This document shows, one piece after another, positions 35,652-47,011 of a DNA stretch of 64,000 bases (position 1 is the stretch's first letter; every line of letters starts with the position of its first letter). The notes under the pieces are model-generated. The model made no database searches. It saw only the letters and a program-made list of their open reading frames with translations, and was not told where the DNA came from. The stretch lies in assembly GCA_014529385.2 (NCBI GenBank), contig CM043962.1:53897905-53961904 (forward strand), in the 5' to 3' direction. Made by a program: the position numbers and the translations under genes. The DNA comes from Adiantum capillus-veneris. Taxonomy: Eukaryota > Streptophyta > Polypodiopsida > Polypodiales > Pteridaceae.

Positions 35652-35656
35652 AATTG

Positions 35657-35854
35657 TATTGTACAAATCAAGCTGATTGGGGAGATGCATAAAAGATTGA
35701 TTAGGAGATTTTGAACGTCATTTAGGAGGGTCTTGTTCTTCTGTCTATGAGACTCTTGTGTCTCTAGTGTAGAGTGGTCCATAGCTAAATAATTAGCTCG
35801 TAACTTTTGCACAACTTGCCATATACGAAGAACAATCTTTTTATGCAGCTGCAA
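35657..35854 (-). pseudogene. Coding remnant of the large TIR element (minus-strand gene)
   Basis: An open minus-strand frame MQLHKKIVLRIWQVVQKLRA, later NDVQNLLINLLCISPISLIC, with ordinary protein composition. It reaches the Tnt1-like insertion, and the open strand at 30560-30663 lies on the other side. Probably part of the gene read inward from the right TIR. Family unknown. Confidence 0.3.
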
Positions 35855-36255
35855 GCATACAAGTTTGTTAGTATTTCAATACAATAACTTATGCATACCA
35901 TTTTCCACATCCATCCAAGTTCTAATTTTGAATACTCACATTCTTAATTTTGGATGTGTTGCTCAAATTGAGTTTAGAATCCAGACAACTAGCTTGTCAA
36001 GCTCAATGCAAAACCAGGCTCTAGGGGTGGTGTTTTGCATTCTGAGAAAGACAGAGAGTTGAGCATCCATGATATGTATTTCTGACTGGCTTTGTACAGG
36101 TATCTGACACTTGATCAAACTAGAAGACAGGTACTGGAAGTTATTCTCTAATCTAATGACTGAATAAAAGTATGCTGAAGCAAGTGAGAGCATCTTACTT
36201 TAGGCACATATAGACAATTGAATCAGTTATTTAAGCATCTAGCTGCTTCAATATA
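35855..36255. other. No gene seen
   Basis: AT-rich non-coding DNA with only short chance frames. Confidence 0.4.
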
Positions 36256-36266
36256 TTAATGCCAGC

Positions 36267-36269
<3 letters not shown>

Positions 36270-36297
<28 letters not shown>

Positions 36298-36387
36298 AGC
36301 TGTGGTTGTATAGCGTGATGGTGTATTTTTGAGTGTCTTTACGACTTCCCCACGCTCCATTTGGACAATTGGCAATGATGCAACTAT

Positions 36388-36436
<49 letters not shown>

Positions 36437-36525
36437 GATGTGGATGTATGGCATGATGGCATATTCTTGAGTGTCTTTACGACTTCCCCGCGCTCCATTT
36501 GGACAATTGGCAATGATGCAACTAT

Positions 36526-36577
<52 letters not shown>

Positions 36578-36709
36578 AAGGTTTTCTTGAGAAATAGCAC
36601 TATGGCACGAGGACGGCTTCTTGCCATTGATGGAGTTCTCCCCGCATGCCATAGTGCTACTTCCCCCCCTCCTCCTCAAAACTCTACTTCTCCTCCCCTA
36701 GAATATCCA

Positions 36710-36748
<39 letters not shown>

Positions 36749-36899
36749 CCTACAAGAATATGTAGCTTCTGAATTACTATGAAGGACAACAAGACATTCC
36801 TATGAACATTCCAATGTCACTGAATGAATTTTTGACCCTCTTTGGGATGCAACTATGGTTAGTGAGACACTTACTCTCTCTTCTTCTTCTTCTTCTTCT

Positions 36900-36975
<76 letters not shown>
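36270..36975. repeat. Cluster of five CT microsatellites with a duplicated 100-bp spacer
   Basis: CT runs lie at about 36270-36297, 36391-36435, 36529-36578, 36713-36744 and 36903-36975 (the last preceded by CTT repeats). The spacer after the first run (TGTCTTTACGACTTCCCCAC then GCTCCATTTGGACAATTGGC) recurs after the second with few changes, so the array grew by duplicating a microsatellite-plus-spacer unit of about 143 bp. Confidence 0.85.
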
Positions 36976-36978
<3 letters not shown>

Positions 36979-37246
36979 AAGGATAGTCTACGTCTCCCTC
37001 TCTATTGAGGTACACTTAGCATGCCACCCAAATGTAGTATATGCATTAAAGTAAAAAAATTGATGTAAAATTAGTTGTTTTTAATCATAAAAATTGATGG
37101 AAAACCTACTTAATTAACTTAGATATTCTTCACTTGATTATCACAATTAAAAAACACTATTAGTAACAAGGGGTTAACTACTCATTAACATGTAACTAGT
37201 TTAAGTATTTAATTAAGCTAACATTAGCTCTTTTTAGCTGAAAATT

Positions 37247-37620
37247 AAAGGGGCAAATTAAATCATGTTAGATAATTGAGTGTTATTTTTTAGAGTTAGT
37301 TTACATGATAAACAACTTGTGATAATTATTTTAAGGTTAGATAATTAATATAGCTATTTATCTAAGTCAAATTAGACTAATTCTTCTTAAAAATTAAAGA
37401 GGGAAATTAGTAAATCATGTTAGATAATTAGGTGCTATTTATTAGAGTTAGTTTATATGATAAAAAATCCATGATAGTTATCTTAAGGTTAGAAAATTAT
37501 ATAGCTATTTACTAAGATCAATTTGACTAATTCTATCTGAAAAAGAAAGGGGAAAATTAGATAATTAACTTGGAAAATTAAAAGATAATTACCAAAGGTC
37601 AAAAATATCATTATCTAGTT
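37247..37620. repeat. AT-rich tandem repeat, unit about 155 bp
   Basis: The phrase 'AAATCATGTTAGATAATTGAGTG...TTAGAGTTAGTTTACATGAT' starting near 37255 recurs near 37410, and a partial third copy follows after 37550. Copies are about 85% alike. Positions 37020-38080 are otherwise AT-rich without genes. Confidence 0.65.
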
Positions 37621-38088
37621 GTGATAATTATACCATAGTTAATTAGTCAATTTAGGAAACTATAATTGAACAAAAGTTCTATTTTTAGCTAAAGATTAAT
37701 TAAAATATATAGACTTTGCGATCAAAAGTTTTTAGGAAAATTACAGTACAAGTATAAACTAGTGATATAAAGTTGAGAAAATGAAATATTTAAGAGAAAA
37801 TAAATAGAATAAATATTAAGTTCAAAATAAGCAAATTTCAAGCTTAAAATTTGATGGGGAAATTAAAAAAAGGATATAAAAAACTACAAGAAAATTAGGA
37901 GAGCTTAGAAAACCCTTAGGGAAGCTTTGGAAAAAGCTATCATACCTATATAGGCAAATAAGAAATTACTAGGTCAAGAATTTACCAATTAAACTTTGAT
38001 TGGGTTAAGATTGAATACAAAGGTTAAGTGTAGCTTTTGGATAATTTACCTAATGATTAGACGTCCTTTTTTATAAGGATAAGAATTT

Positions 38089-38262
38089 ATGGCACCTAAA
38101 AGGACCCGAGAAAATCCTACATCTGCTGATGAGAGAGGAGCTCCAAAAGAGCGTCGCACGACGACGAAGCCGGGGCCTAGTAATAGACCTACTGACAAGA
38201 GCATTCAGGCCTTGACGCTACAACAAATGCCTGATCAGTCCCAAGTTGGGTGTTCGTTATAA
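38089..38262 (+). CDS. Small ORF, 57 residues, basic, unrecognised
   Basis: ATG-initiated: MAPKRTRENPTSADERGAPK, then an Arg/Thr-rich and Pro-rich stretch ending MPDQSQVGCSL. Composition resembles a disordered basic N-terminus (nuclear protein or element gag), and GC content rises sharply over it in an AT-rich setting. It may be an exon of the unknown TIR element. No domain. Confidence 0.3.
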   Translation: MAPKRTRENPTSADERGAPKERRTTTKPGPSNRPTDKSIQALTLQQMPDQSQVGCSL

Positions 38263-38964
38263 TTAAGTTTAAATAGTTCAAGTTTTTCTTAAGTATTAAC
38301 ATTGCATACAAAAAAGAGGAGTAAGGAATTAGGAAAGGTGAAACTGGCTTAAATATGGAAGGCATATTTCAAGAAATTGATGTGCATTTGTTGTAAATTA
38401 GGAAAGAAATCTTTGGATTAGCTAGGTTGAATTAGGAAAGATATGATTGATCATCCTTAAGACAGCTTGCCTCAAGACACCTCCGACTCCTTGGTATATT
38501 TTGATGAATAATGATGGCTTTCCAACCACGGATAAGTCGGTTACCCCCATGAATGATGAGTTTCTACTCGTGTCATGTTTTGATGTTTCTACATAAGTTA
38601 GGATACCGTTTTTAACCTAGGGGAGCCGCCCGGTTGTATGGGCAACTGGTTTGGTGTATGGGCACCCCGAACCTTAGGTGGGGGTTTATCCACCCTGGAT
38701 TGTGAACAAGGAATGGGTGCCATTTTTCACCCTTAGGTGGTCTTGAGACAAGAAGAGTACTAGTCATGGTTACTATGGTCAATGTTTTTGATTGATAGTA
38801 CCATGCCTTAAGTTTAAAGATGTCTGTTTGTTAAAAGAATGTTTTCCAATGCTGTCTTTAATACTTGATTGAAGGAATCATTGTGACAGAAAGTAAAAAA
38901 AAACCATTATTTTAAATGTTATCACAATGTGATAGTAATTAGAAAACAAAAGAATCATGTGTGA
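38263..38964. other. No gene seen
   Basis: Non-coding. A GC-richer patch at about 38618-38715 (GGAGCCGCCCGGTTGTATGG ... ACCCCGAACCTTAGGTGGGG) stands out but gives no open frame. Confidence 0.35.
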
Positions 38965-39183
38965 GTGTGGGGTGGTAATTGGGGATTGACTAAGGCTGTC
39001 AATCATGGGGTGGACCTGATTAGTCACGTAACTATCCATCCCCGTGCACTAAAAATTTCTAGAAAACTTCTTCAGTTGGAAGAGGAGTCCACCAGCGGCT
39101 GTGCCCTCACATCTATTAGGGAGAAAAAAGCATTGGTTGAGGATACCTTAGCCCAACTTGTGGAAGCTATAGGGCCGAAATAG
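38965..39183 (+). CDS. Short ORF, 72 residues, unrecognised
   Basis: ISRKLLQLEEESTSGCALTS and EKKALVEDTLAQLVEAIGPK suggest an amphipathic helical segment. No neighbour of known function, and it may be an element remnant. Low confidence. Confidence 0.2.
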   Translation: MWGGNWGLTKAVNHGVDLISHVTIHPRALKISRKLLQLEEESTSGCALTSIREKKALVEDTLAQLVEAIGPK

Positions 39184-39789
39184 TTTTGGACTTTTAATAT
39201 GTTGTCCCGTTTTTGCTGCGAGACAGGACTAGGTCTTCTTCTAGGGCTATAGACCCAAGCCATTGTCAATGGTAAAGGTATATCCCTTGGATTTTTCTTG
39301 TTTAGAGACTTTGATTATTATTAGGCCTAGATACCTGTCAAGGATCCCATCCGAATTTTTGTATTGGTGGGTCGGGGATCTCACACAACAAGTCAAAGGG
39401 TAGTAATGGTAAGGGTGGCAAAGTTGCAGTCAACTCTGCGAAAGGTGTACCCACTACACAAATAGTGTGTAAAGCACTGCAACAATAAAATGGTCACAAT
39501 AAATTTTTGGCTGGCCTTTTTCTTCAATTTTATCTTCTCCATGCCCTCAAGCACAAGTAATACCGGAACCATGTCCCAAGAAATGAATTGGGTTCCTATG
39601 CACCCCATGTCCAATTCTATGAGTTCATTCTCATCCTCTGTCCTGCAGTCCCATTTAGTGATCCCTTAATAAACCTCAACAAGAAAAAGAAATTTTTTTT
39701 GTCAGCCGCATAGAGATGTTTGAGGAAATCCACTAGCAACCACACCCATGTCGGATCCCCTGAGCACTATGGCATATTCTTCCATGTGC

Positions 39790-41200
39790 TATGCCATGTA
39801 GTCAAGAAACCTTTGAAATGACTTTCCATGCAGGTTTGCACTGGCATGCATCTCGATCGTCCCCTTGAACACACTGACTAGATTACATGCTTGATGTGCA
39901 AGTCCTACCTTTTCTAGTTGTGTGAGAAGTGCACCAGAAGATGTTGCCATGGGTTTGTTCATGAAGTAGATGGGAAGAGAGTGTAGAGCTAGAGTTTTTT
40001 GAATGTGAGACATGAAGTTTAAAACATAGAAAGTCACTTATATACCAAAGGTCACTTTTGAAAAAGAACTTAGAATTAACATTCAATTAAATTAAAGCTA
40101 TAATTTTAAACAAAATCACACAACAAAGCATAGAAAGACACCAACACTAAAAGCATTCGTGCTCCAAATTAAAGAAATTGCACATTTCAATCAAAATATT
40201 GAACACGAATGAGCAAGTATGCACACATACGAGATTCAAAACACCATATTTATTGATGGAAGCAAAATCCACGTCAGTTACAAGCTTTTATAAAAATACA
40301 TTGCAAAAGCACAATGTTCTCACACAAAAGCTTTTCTTTTTTCTAGAAAAAACAACCTATTCGTTGATTACAAAGAGATATTGGTTGGGCAAGGTATGTT
40401 TGAGATTAAGATACTCACAAAGATGACTGAGGTGCCAGTCAGTATTCTCTTAGATGTCGTGCACTGCATTGTTGTGGAGGCATATTTGCAGGTCAACTAA
40501 TTCTCTAGTAGCAACATTAGAGTCTAGCTCCTCCCATTCTCCCATCGTTAGCTTCCATCTTTTGTAGGGAAAAACCAATGAAAAGCTTTGCTTTGCAATA
40601 TGGTATATAAACACCACATTCTCAACAACTACAGAGAACTTGATTCTATCTCCCTGGTGGTTGACCACCTTAGTCTCCCAACCAACTGCAATGAAGCTAT
40701 TGATTGCACTTGCCCCTTTCCAAATCCACATTGTTGGCATCCTATGAACATTTTGCAATTGAAAGATATACACAAACACATGAAGAGACATAAACCATGT
40801 TATCATGGCTTTGTGGCAACCATATGTGCACTTCATTGCTGCATGCACATCCGCCTCAATTTTCCTTTTGGTTGTTGCGATCAAGGCACTATCTGGCTTA
40901 GGCCATTCTAGACTCTAGAAGGTTGATGAGTGAACCAGAGAAAAATTACCATACCCATTTCTCCTAGGCGTGACATAAGTATGTTTATTAAAAAAAAATG
41001 TCATGTGAAGCAAGCTTATAGGATGGACATCGAGCATTGAGCAACTTACCAAGGTCAGCATCGATGGTCTCAAAAGTTCCTGTTAAGGACTCTATTGGCT
41101 CCCACTCTACAAAATAGATTGGAGAACATCTGCAAATATAAACAAGCAATGGAAATCTTATAGTCATCAAAGCAACACATACGAAAATAATAAACACTAG
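39790..41200 (-). pseudogene. Degenerate gene of the large TIR element, right half, unrecognised
   Basis: Minus-strand open blocks: 40988-41197 (SPIYFVEWEPIESLTGTFET then DADLGKLLNARCPSYKLASH), 40450-40884 (GWETKVVNHQGDRIKFSVVV then KRWKLTMGEWEELDSNVATR) and 39789-40037 (LLTQLEKVGLAHQACNLVSV). Gaps between them may be introns. Together with the CT-rich leader at 42000-42060 they form a gene-like layout reading inward from the right TIR, mirroring the left half. The EWEP(I/V)E phrase recalls EWKPVE at 14960-14980 on the opposite strand. No named family. Confidence 0.35.
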
Positions 41201-42306
41201 ACAATCTAGGAACTTGATAGAGGGGTGAAATTATAGTTTATAGGAAACCTTCATGAAGCCACTATTGTCTCTAGCTTTAGTTGTAAAGAAATATACACAT
41301 GTTGCACCTTTGCAAGCCGATTTCCATCTTGGGTTTGCTTGAACTGTATGATTACTAACTTCCAATGGTGTGCTCAAGAAGCCATGTGTCTCCTTGAGAC
41401 CTTGCATTCACCTCTTGAGCTGGGCTGCATTGCCACCCACATCAATCGTTTGAACTCCATCTTCAACCAACAACCACTATCATCTTGTACATTGCTGCAT
41501 GAAATGGAGTCAATGACACTCCTAGGTGCTCAAGTACCTGATGATGCTTTGTGGAATAGTGGCACAACCTACTGACAAACACTTATGATTAATATATTCA
41601 CATCCATGTTCTCAGCTGCCTAAAGATAAATATTATTGATGGTACACAAAGATGGTTAATGCCACTTACTTCTATACTGATCCACCTGCAAGTTGGATAA
41701 ATGGGGAAGATAATGTTGCAAAGATTGAGAGGGAAGTAGATCCTTTCTAAGGACTTTAATGGAGATGGAGCAATAAACATGTTGAGGAAAGAAAGAGGGA
41801 AGATTTAGCAAAAGCATATGCTGCAAATCTTTAGCTTTAGGTAGAGGTGTGTAGTGAGGTTCATGGAACAATGGAGAACCTCACCTTGAGGAGAATGCAA
41901 TATCTTAAGGAGGGAAAAGAGGTTCAAACTTCTACTCTAGAGCTTTTTGGGAGAGAAAAGTGACATTATGGAAAGAGAAGCAACTTGCAAGGTGGAATGA
42001 AGAGAAGTGAGAGATGGTACAATAGAGAGAGAGAGAGAGAGGGAGAGAATGGCCAACATGTTTTTGGAGGGACCCCCTTTTAGAGAGATGGGGGAGAAGT
42101 TGGAAGACACTAGAGAGGAAAGATTGGTTTTTACCCAATCATTTAGAGAAAAGTTCAATTTTTTGAATATATAAGAGATTTTGTCTTTATATTTTATAAA
42201 AGAATACAAATGTGACCACTTACTTCTAGGCCATGCCATACCCACCATTTTAGTCCAGATGACACCCACCCATTTTCCCCGTCCATAATCTCCTTTTTAA
42301 TCCCAT
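41201..42306 (-). other. Subterminal and leader region of the large TIR element
   Basis: No intact gene; CT-rich on the minus strand with a short (CT)n at about 42026-42045, like the CT-rich leader at 12400-12425 inside the left end. Minus-strand phrases near 41280-41345 (NPRWKSACKGATCVYFFTTK) look protein-like. Confidence 0.4.
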
Positions 42307-42338
42307 GGAAAATAAAGAGACCCCATTCCCTTCCTAAT
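42307..42338 (-). repeat. Right terminal inverted repeat of the large TIR element
   Basis: Read on the minus strand: ATTAGGAAGGGAATGGGGTC then TCTTTATTTTCC. It lacks the AGnAGGG segment found in the other three ends but otherwise matches. The satellite starts immediately after it on the plus strand. Confidence 0.6.
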
Positions 42339-42464
42339 AAATGTAAAAGATCTCAAAGAGTATCTAGTCCATTCAAGGGCACCTATATATGCCCCATGGC
42401 CAACCTATGACCCTAGGGTCAAATGATCTCTCATTAGAATAGAGGGAAACCTACAATATATTCC

Positions 42465-42745
42465 AAGGTATGCGTAATACTACATAGCCAAGCTAAGATG
42501 TAATTTTTGACATTCTAGCTGGTCTAGGCTTACAGTAGAGGTCACATTTTAGAGATAAACAAGAAGGCAAATGGGTTTTTTCCATTGCATGCATTGTCAT
42601 GTATATGTTGCTGTGTACATATGTCGTATCTATGAATATAGGCATTGATCAATAAAGACGATATTATAACCCGGTGGTTTTGATCTCTGTGTACCTGTTG
42701 ACCGAGGTGTGCGAGGATCGGACGTGGATAGAGAATGTGAGTTAG
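42465..42745 (+). repeat. R1 repeat, copy 1
   Basis: Starts AGGTATGCGTAATACTACAT, includes CATTGATCAATAAAGACGAT and ATTATAACCCGGTGGTTTTG, and ends GAGAATGTGAG. Copies: 43802-44082 (direct) and 55768-55948 (inverted, partial, inside the CACTA element). Confidence 0.8.
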
Positions 42746-43801
42746 AAGCTCTAAAGGGACATTTATGGCACTCAAGGGAACCTACATGGAAACCATATGC
42801 ATAGGACCTTTCACTAGATTAAAGCACACCCTCTGGCCCTAGGGCTATAGGGTGCCAATGTAGAATCTCTAAGGGAATTTAGGCCCTTTTCTAGGCCACT
42901 CAAGCACACCTACATGGGCACCATGGACATAGGAACTCTCATTCAATTAGACAAAACCCTATGGACCTAGGGACATAGGATGCTAGTGTAGAGGCTTTAG
43001 AGGGCCATTTAAGCCATTCAAGGGCACCTATATGTGCACAATGGCTTCTTAGCCATAACACCATAGGAACTCTCATTAAATTAGAGGCCACCCTTTGGTC
43101 CTAGGGCCATAGGGTGCCAATGTAGAAGCTCTAGAGAGATTAGAATTTGGGCCACTGAAGAGCACCTACAAGGGAACCATGACATTTTTATGATCCTAGA
43201 GCAATAGGATATCTTATTGGAATAGAGAGAAATCTAATCTGATACAACATCCTATGGCCTTAGGACCATAGAGTGGCCTAGGTGCACTGCACAACCTTTA
43301 TGGTGGCACCCTATGAACCTAAGCTATAGAGTCCCTCTATAATATTGAGGAACCCTATGGCCCTGGGTCCAAATTGTGCCAACATAATGGTTCTACAAGG
43401 GCATGTATGCCACCCTATGGCCTTAGGGTCATAGGATTTCTCAGTAGATTAGTGGAACCCTATGGCCCTAGGGTACCAAAGTAAGAGCATTTAGGTCACT
43501 TAAGGGCACCTACTTGGCCACAATGGCAGCCCCATGGGCCTAGGGCCATAGTATCTCTCATTAAAATAGAGAGCAACCTATGTCCTCGGAGATTCTACTT
43601 TGACACCTTATGGCCCTAGGGCCATAGAGGGTGCCTGTAATCTAATGAGAGATCATATGACTTTATGGCCATAGGGTGGCCTATGTGCCCTTTTAGAACC
43701 ATTTTGTTGGCACCCTAAAGACCTAGTGCCATAGGACCTTTCTTTAGATTAGAGAGCATCATATGGCCCCTAGGCCATAGGTTGCTAGGGTTTAGGATTC
43801 T

Positions 43802-44082
43802 CAGGTATGTGTAATACTACATAGACAAGCTAAGATGCAATTTTTGACCTTTTAGTTTGTCTAGGCTTTTGGTAGAGGTCAAAGTCTAGAAATAAAACAA
43901 AAGGAAATAGGGTTTTACCCACTACATGCATTGTCCTGTAGACGTGGGTGTGCACATATGCCGCACCCATGAATATAGGCATTGACCAATAAACATAAGA
44001 TTATAACCCAATGGTCCTGGTCTCCATGCACCTATAGACCAAGGTGTGTGGGGATTAGGCATGGCTAGAGGATGTGAGATAG
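43802..44082 (+). repeat. R1 repeat, copy 2
   Basis: Starts AGGTATGTGTAATACTACAT, contains ATTGACCAATAAACATAAGA and TTATAACCCAATGGTCCTGG, and ends GAGGATGTGAG. About 80% like copy 1. Confidence 0.8.
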
Positions 44083-44579
44083 TTTACACTATGACAATTT
44101 AGAAGCTCTAAATGGATATGTCACTCAAGGGAACCTACATAGGAACCATGTACATAGGAGCTTGCATTAGATTAGAGAGCATCATGTGGCCCTAGGGCCA
44201 TGGGGTTCCAATGTAGAAGCTCTAAAGGGCATTTAGGTCACTCAAGGGCACCTACATGGGCACCATGGACATATCAACTCTTATTTGATTAGAGGGAACC
44301 CTATGAACCTAGGTCCATAGGATGCCACTATAGAGGCTCTAGAGGGGAATTTAGTCCATTCAAGGGTTGCTAATTTGGTACCCTATGGAAGGTCTAGGGA
44401 CACAAGATTCCTCTAATCTAATAAGAGAACCTATGATCCTAGGGCGAAAAGATGGCCTAGGTGCCCTTGTAAAACCCTTTTGTTGGTACTCTTTGGACCT
44501 AGGGCCATAGAGTTCCTCAATCACATAGAGGGTACTCTGTGTCCCTAGGTCCATATGGGTATATTAACATCCATCTTGT

Positions 44580-46780
44580 CTAAATATATGTTGCTAGTTT
44601 TACAAAAAAGTGGCTCATGCAAGGATGTCTAAGTCAATCGATGCAACGGGAATTCCTGGTATCTAGATTTCCACTTACCAAATGGTGGAAATGATGAGAG
44701 ATTCCACTTGTTCTTTCAAGATAAAGAGAAATTTCCCTTCAGAGACTGTGGGATTGTTAAGGAGCTAAATAAACATTGTTCATATCTTGATATGCCTCCA
44801 TGTTTTGGAGTAAAGCTATTCAATGGTGATTCCTACTTGTTGGAGTTTGTGGCCTTTGCTCAAAATTTGATTGTGATGGAATGACAATGTCAAAAGCAAG
44901 GTGAGTAGAGCTTAAAGAGGACACTCCAAGTGAAAACTTCATAGACATATATATTGAGGGCTTTAAGAAAGATACTCAGTATTTAGGTAAATTGAGCAAC
45001 ACAAAGAAGAATAAGAAGTGAAATAATGATGACATGTGTAAAGCAAGACAAAATAAGACTCTCAAGGAGAGTGAAACTCCCCCATTTGGAGAAAATAATA
45101 GAAATGTGGCCCAAGAAAACCTTTCACTTATACCATTACAAACTCAAGAAGTAGGAGATGCACATGTACTTGCAAACCCCATAGTTTAAACCCCTTTTAG
45201 TGGTAGTGGTCCTGTACTTAGCCTCCTTAGTTGTGTTGGACTCTATTGTACAACCCAAAGAAAACGATATTGATAAAAAAGTTACCAAAAATTCTAATAG
45301 TGGGCTAGATGGAGACATTGAATTGCACACTATTTTAAATTTGAGGTAAAATTTATCCAATTGATCCTAGTTGACCAATGTAACCTTGCACCAAATTTCT
45401 ACAAATGGCTACAAATGGAGGCCATTATCAGATGTGTATGTGATAAACCTTTTGCAGCAGTTTGCAAGACACTCTAGGCTAGTCTTCAATTCAATAGACC
45501 TAATGCCATATAATCCAATTACAAAAATGTCTCTACAAATAGCTCAAGAGCAACTAGACAAGCTAGCAATATACAACAATTGGATTCTCTTTGGTCAACA
45601 TTCCATTATAGCAACTGTATTTTTTTTGTAACAAGAGCACTAGGAAAGGGTTCTACAAGTTTAGAATTGCAAGGATAGTGGTGGATGCCTCCAAAGAGGT
45701 TGTTGTTCAAATATCTAAAATGGATAACATATAGAGAATAAAAACAATGAAGCACCAGCCTTATGTGGACATTAAAGCATGATTGTGGTCAATGAAATGC
45801 CTATTCTAGACCAAAAAGACTAGGCTGCTTGAATCACATGACCAATAGGAACTCTTGCCATGAGGATGTAAGTTTCACCTCCCTATGATCATTTTCTTTA
45901 CAAATATATCCTGAAATAAAGTTATTTTCTTTTTTATTTATTTTATAGGCCTTTTTAAATGTGGAAAACATCACATTCAACCATAAATCATTTGACAATA
46001 AAGAAGAACACACGGTCAAGTACAATGGTCAAATCTATTACCAATGGATAAACATCTTGGAGAAGCATTAGGCATCAACTGATCATGGGTGACAACCAAG
46101 CATAACAACCTTTATATGCCTAAACGGTTTAGAAGACAATGATGTGAAGTTACTAGAATAGAAGCTAATAGATGAGAAGATTTTCTTAGTGAAGCAACCA
46201 CATCAAAAGGACATGCTCGACCTCCTTGCCCATGCAGTGAACTTAAAGCAGACCAAAGTTTTTCTGGCTCAAATGTTGATGGTCTTTAACGAGCTAGATC
46301 CATCAACAGTAGCTACTTCATGGGAAGAATTTATGTCTCATTACGGTATTATGGATGATATCTACAAATCTCTTGTCATTGAGTTGTACTCAATGGCTAA
46401 ATGTGCTGCTATAAAAAGAAAAGGAGAAATGGGCACTTCCAAAAATCACCAAGGGATATGTGCAGTGGATCAATGCACAAAAGAATATGGTTCATTTGTG
46501 CAGTGGATCATTGCACAAAATAATGACACTTCTAATTTGCACTTCATTTTACCATGGACAATCAAGTCCATTGGAAATAATTTGGAAGGCATCGTGTTTC
46601 TTGATAACAAGAATATCTCTACAATTTGTGTTCGTGTCTATATCATTCATACAACACACAAAAGTAGATCTAGTTATTGGAGTGTTGTCCAATTTGGTAA
46701 AGTGATTGATAGAGTATGTGGGTAGCACATCAACCACCAAAGTTTGTAATTACTGGCTTAGTCAAGTATCAACATGATTC
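44580..46780 (+). pseudogene. Degenerate coding stretch, unrecognised
   Basis: Plus-strand fragments of protein-like sequence in changing frames: HLFFQDKEKFPFRDCGIVKE then SYLDMPPCFGVKLFNGDSYL near 44710-44870; LLQQFARHSRLVFNSIDLMP near 45450-45510; ENITFNHKSFDNKEEHTVKY then NGQIYYQWINILEKH near 45970-46070; and an open 178-codon stretch at 46189-46725 (LLAHAVNLKQTKVFLAQMLM, WEEFMSHYGIMDDIYKSLVI). No known domain. It may be another large element or a captured host gene. Interrupted by several stops. Confidence 0.35.
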
Positions 46781-46784
46781 TTCC

Positions 46785-47011
46785 TATTACCATATACATG
46801 TGGTAGTGATGTGTGTGAACACACTAGGACCGCCACGGCATTTTTTCCCTCTTTAGGAGTTTTTTCCCCCCATGCATTGTATATATGCCCATCACTCTAG
46901 GGCTATCTATCTTTCCATTGCACACCAAGTAACACACTCTCTATTGTGTACCTTGAGCTTCCTTCATCTTCTCCAAGCTGTGTGTGTTTCTCTGCAACCC
47001 TAATTCCAACA
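46785..47011 (+). repeat. 5' LTR of the copia at 46785
   Basis: 227 bp, ends CTAATTCCAACA; more than 90% like the LTRs at 15289 and 20196. Confidence 0.9.

Larger units (their letters stand above)
12195..42338. mobile_element. Very large TIR DNA transposon of unknown family, with three nested LTR elements
   Basis: The left end ATTAGGAAGTGAGTGGGGTA...GGGTCTCTTTATTTGG at 12195 and the right end, reversed from 42338, ATTAGGAAGGGAATGGGGTC...TCTTTATTTTCC form an imperfect inverted pair, and both match the MITE at 9227-9662. The satellite is interrupted at the left end and resumes in the same orientation and nearly in phase at 42339, as expected for one insertion. Both subterminal regions carry CT-rich leaders. 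Removing the LTR insertions (15289-20421, 21006-30357, 30664-35651) leaves about 10.7 kb. Coding remnants point inward from each end. No hAT, MULE, Harbinger or CACTA signature was recognised and no target duplication is clear. Alternative: two separate one-ended relics. Confidence 0.5.
42339..44575. repeat. Degenerate satellite array, right side, with 1.34-kb higher-order period
   Basis: About 15 diverged copies of a unit near 134 bp: 'GAAGCTCTAGAGGGCATTTA', 'CACTCAAGGGCACCTACATG', 'GGAACTCTCATTAGATTAGA', 'CCCTATGGCCCTAGGGCCAT' (in order). The CCTATGGCCCTAGGGCCATAGG-type core, less its last bases, is palindromic. A distinct 280-bp segment recurs at 42465 and 43802, giving a longer period of about 1,337 bp. 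Same family and orientation as 11656-12194. Confidence 0.75.

Noticed and set aside
36270-36975. CRISPR-like array of repeats and spacers
   Set aside because: The repeats are plain CT microsatellites of varying length in plant nuclear DNA; no CRISPR is expected.
36256-37015. Long open frames of alternating Glu-Arg or Ser-Leu
   Set aside because: These are translations of CT/GA microsatellites, not genes.
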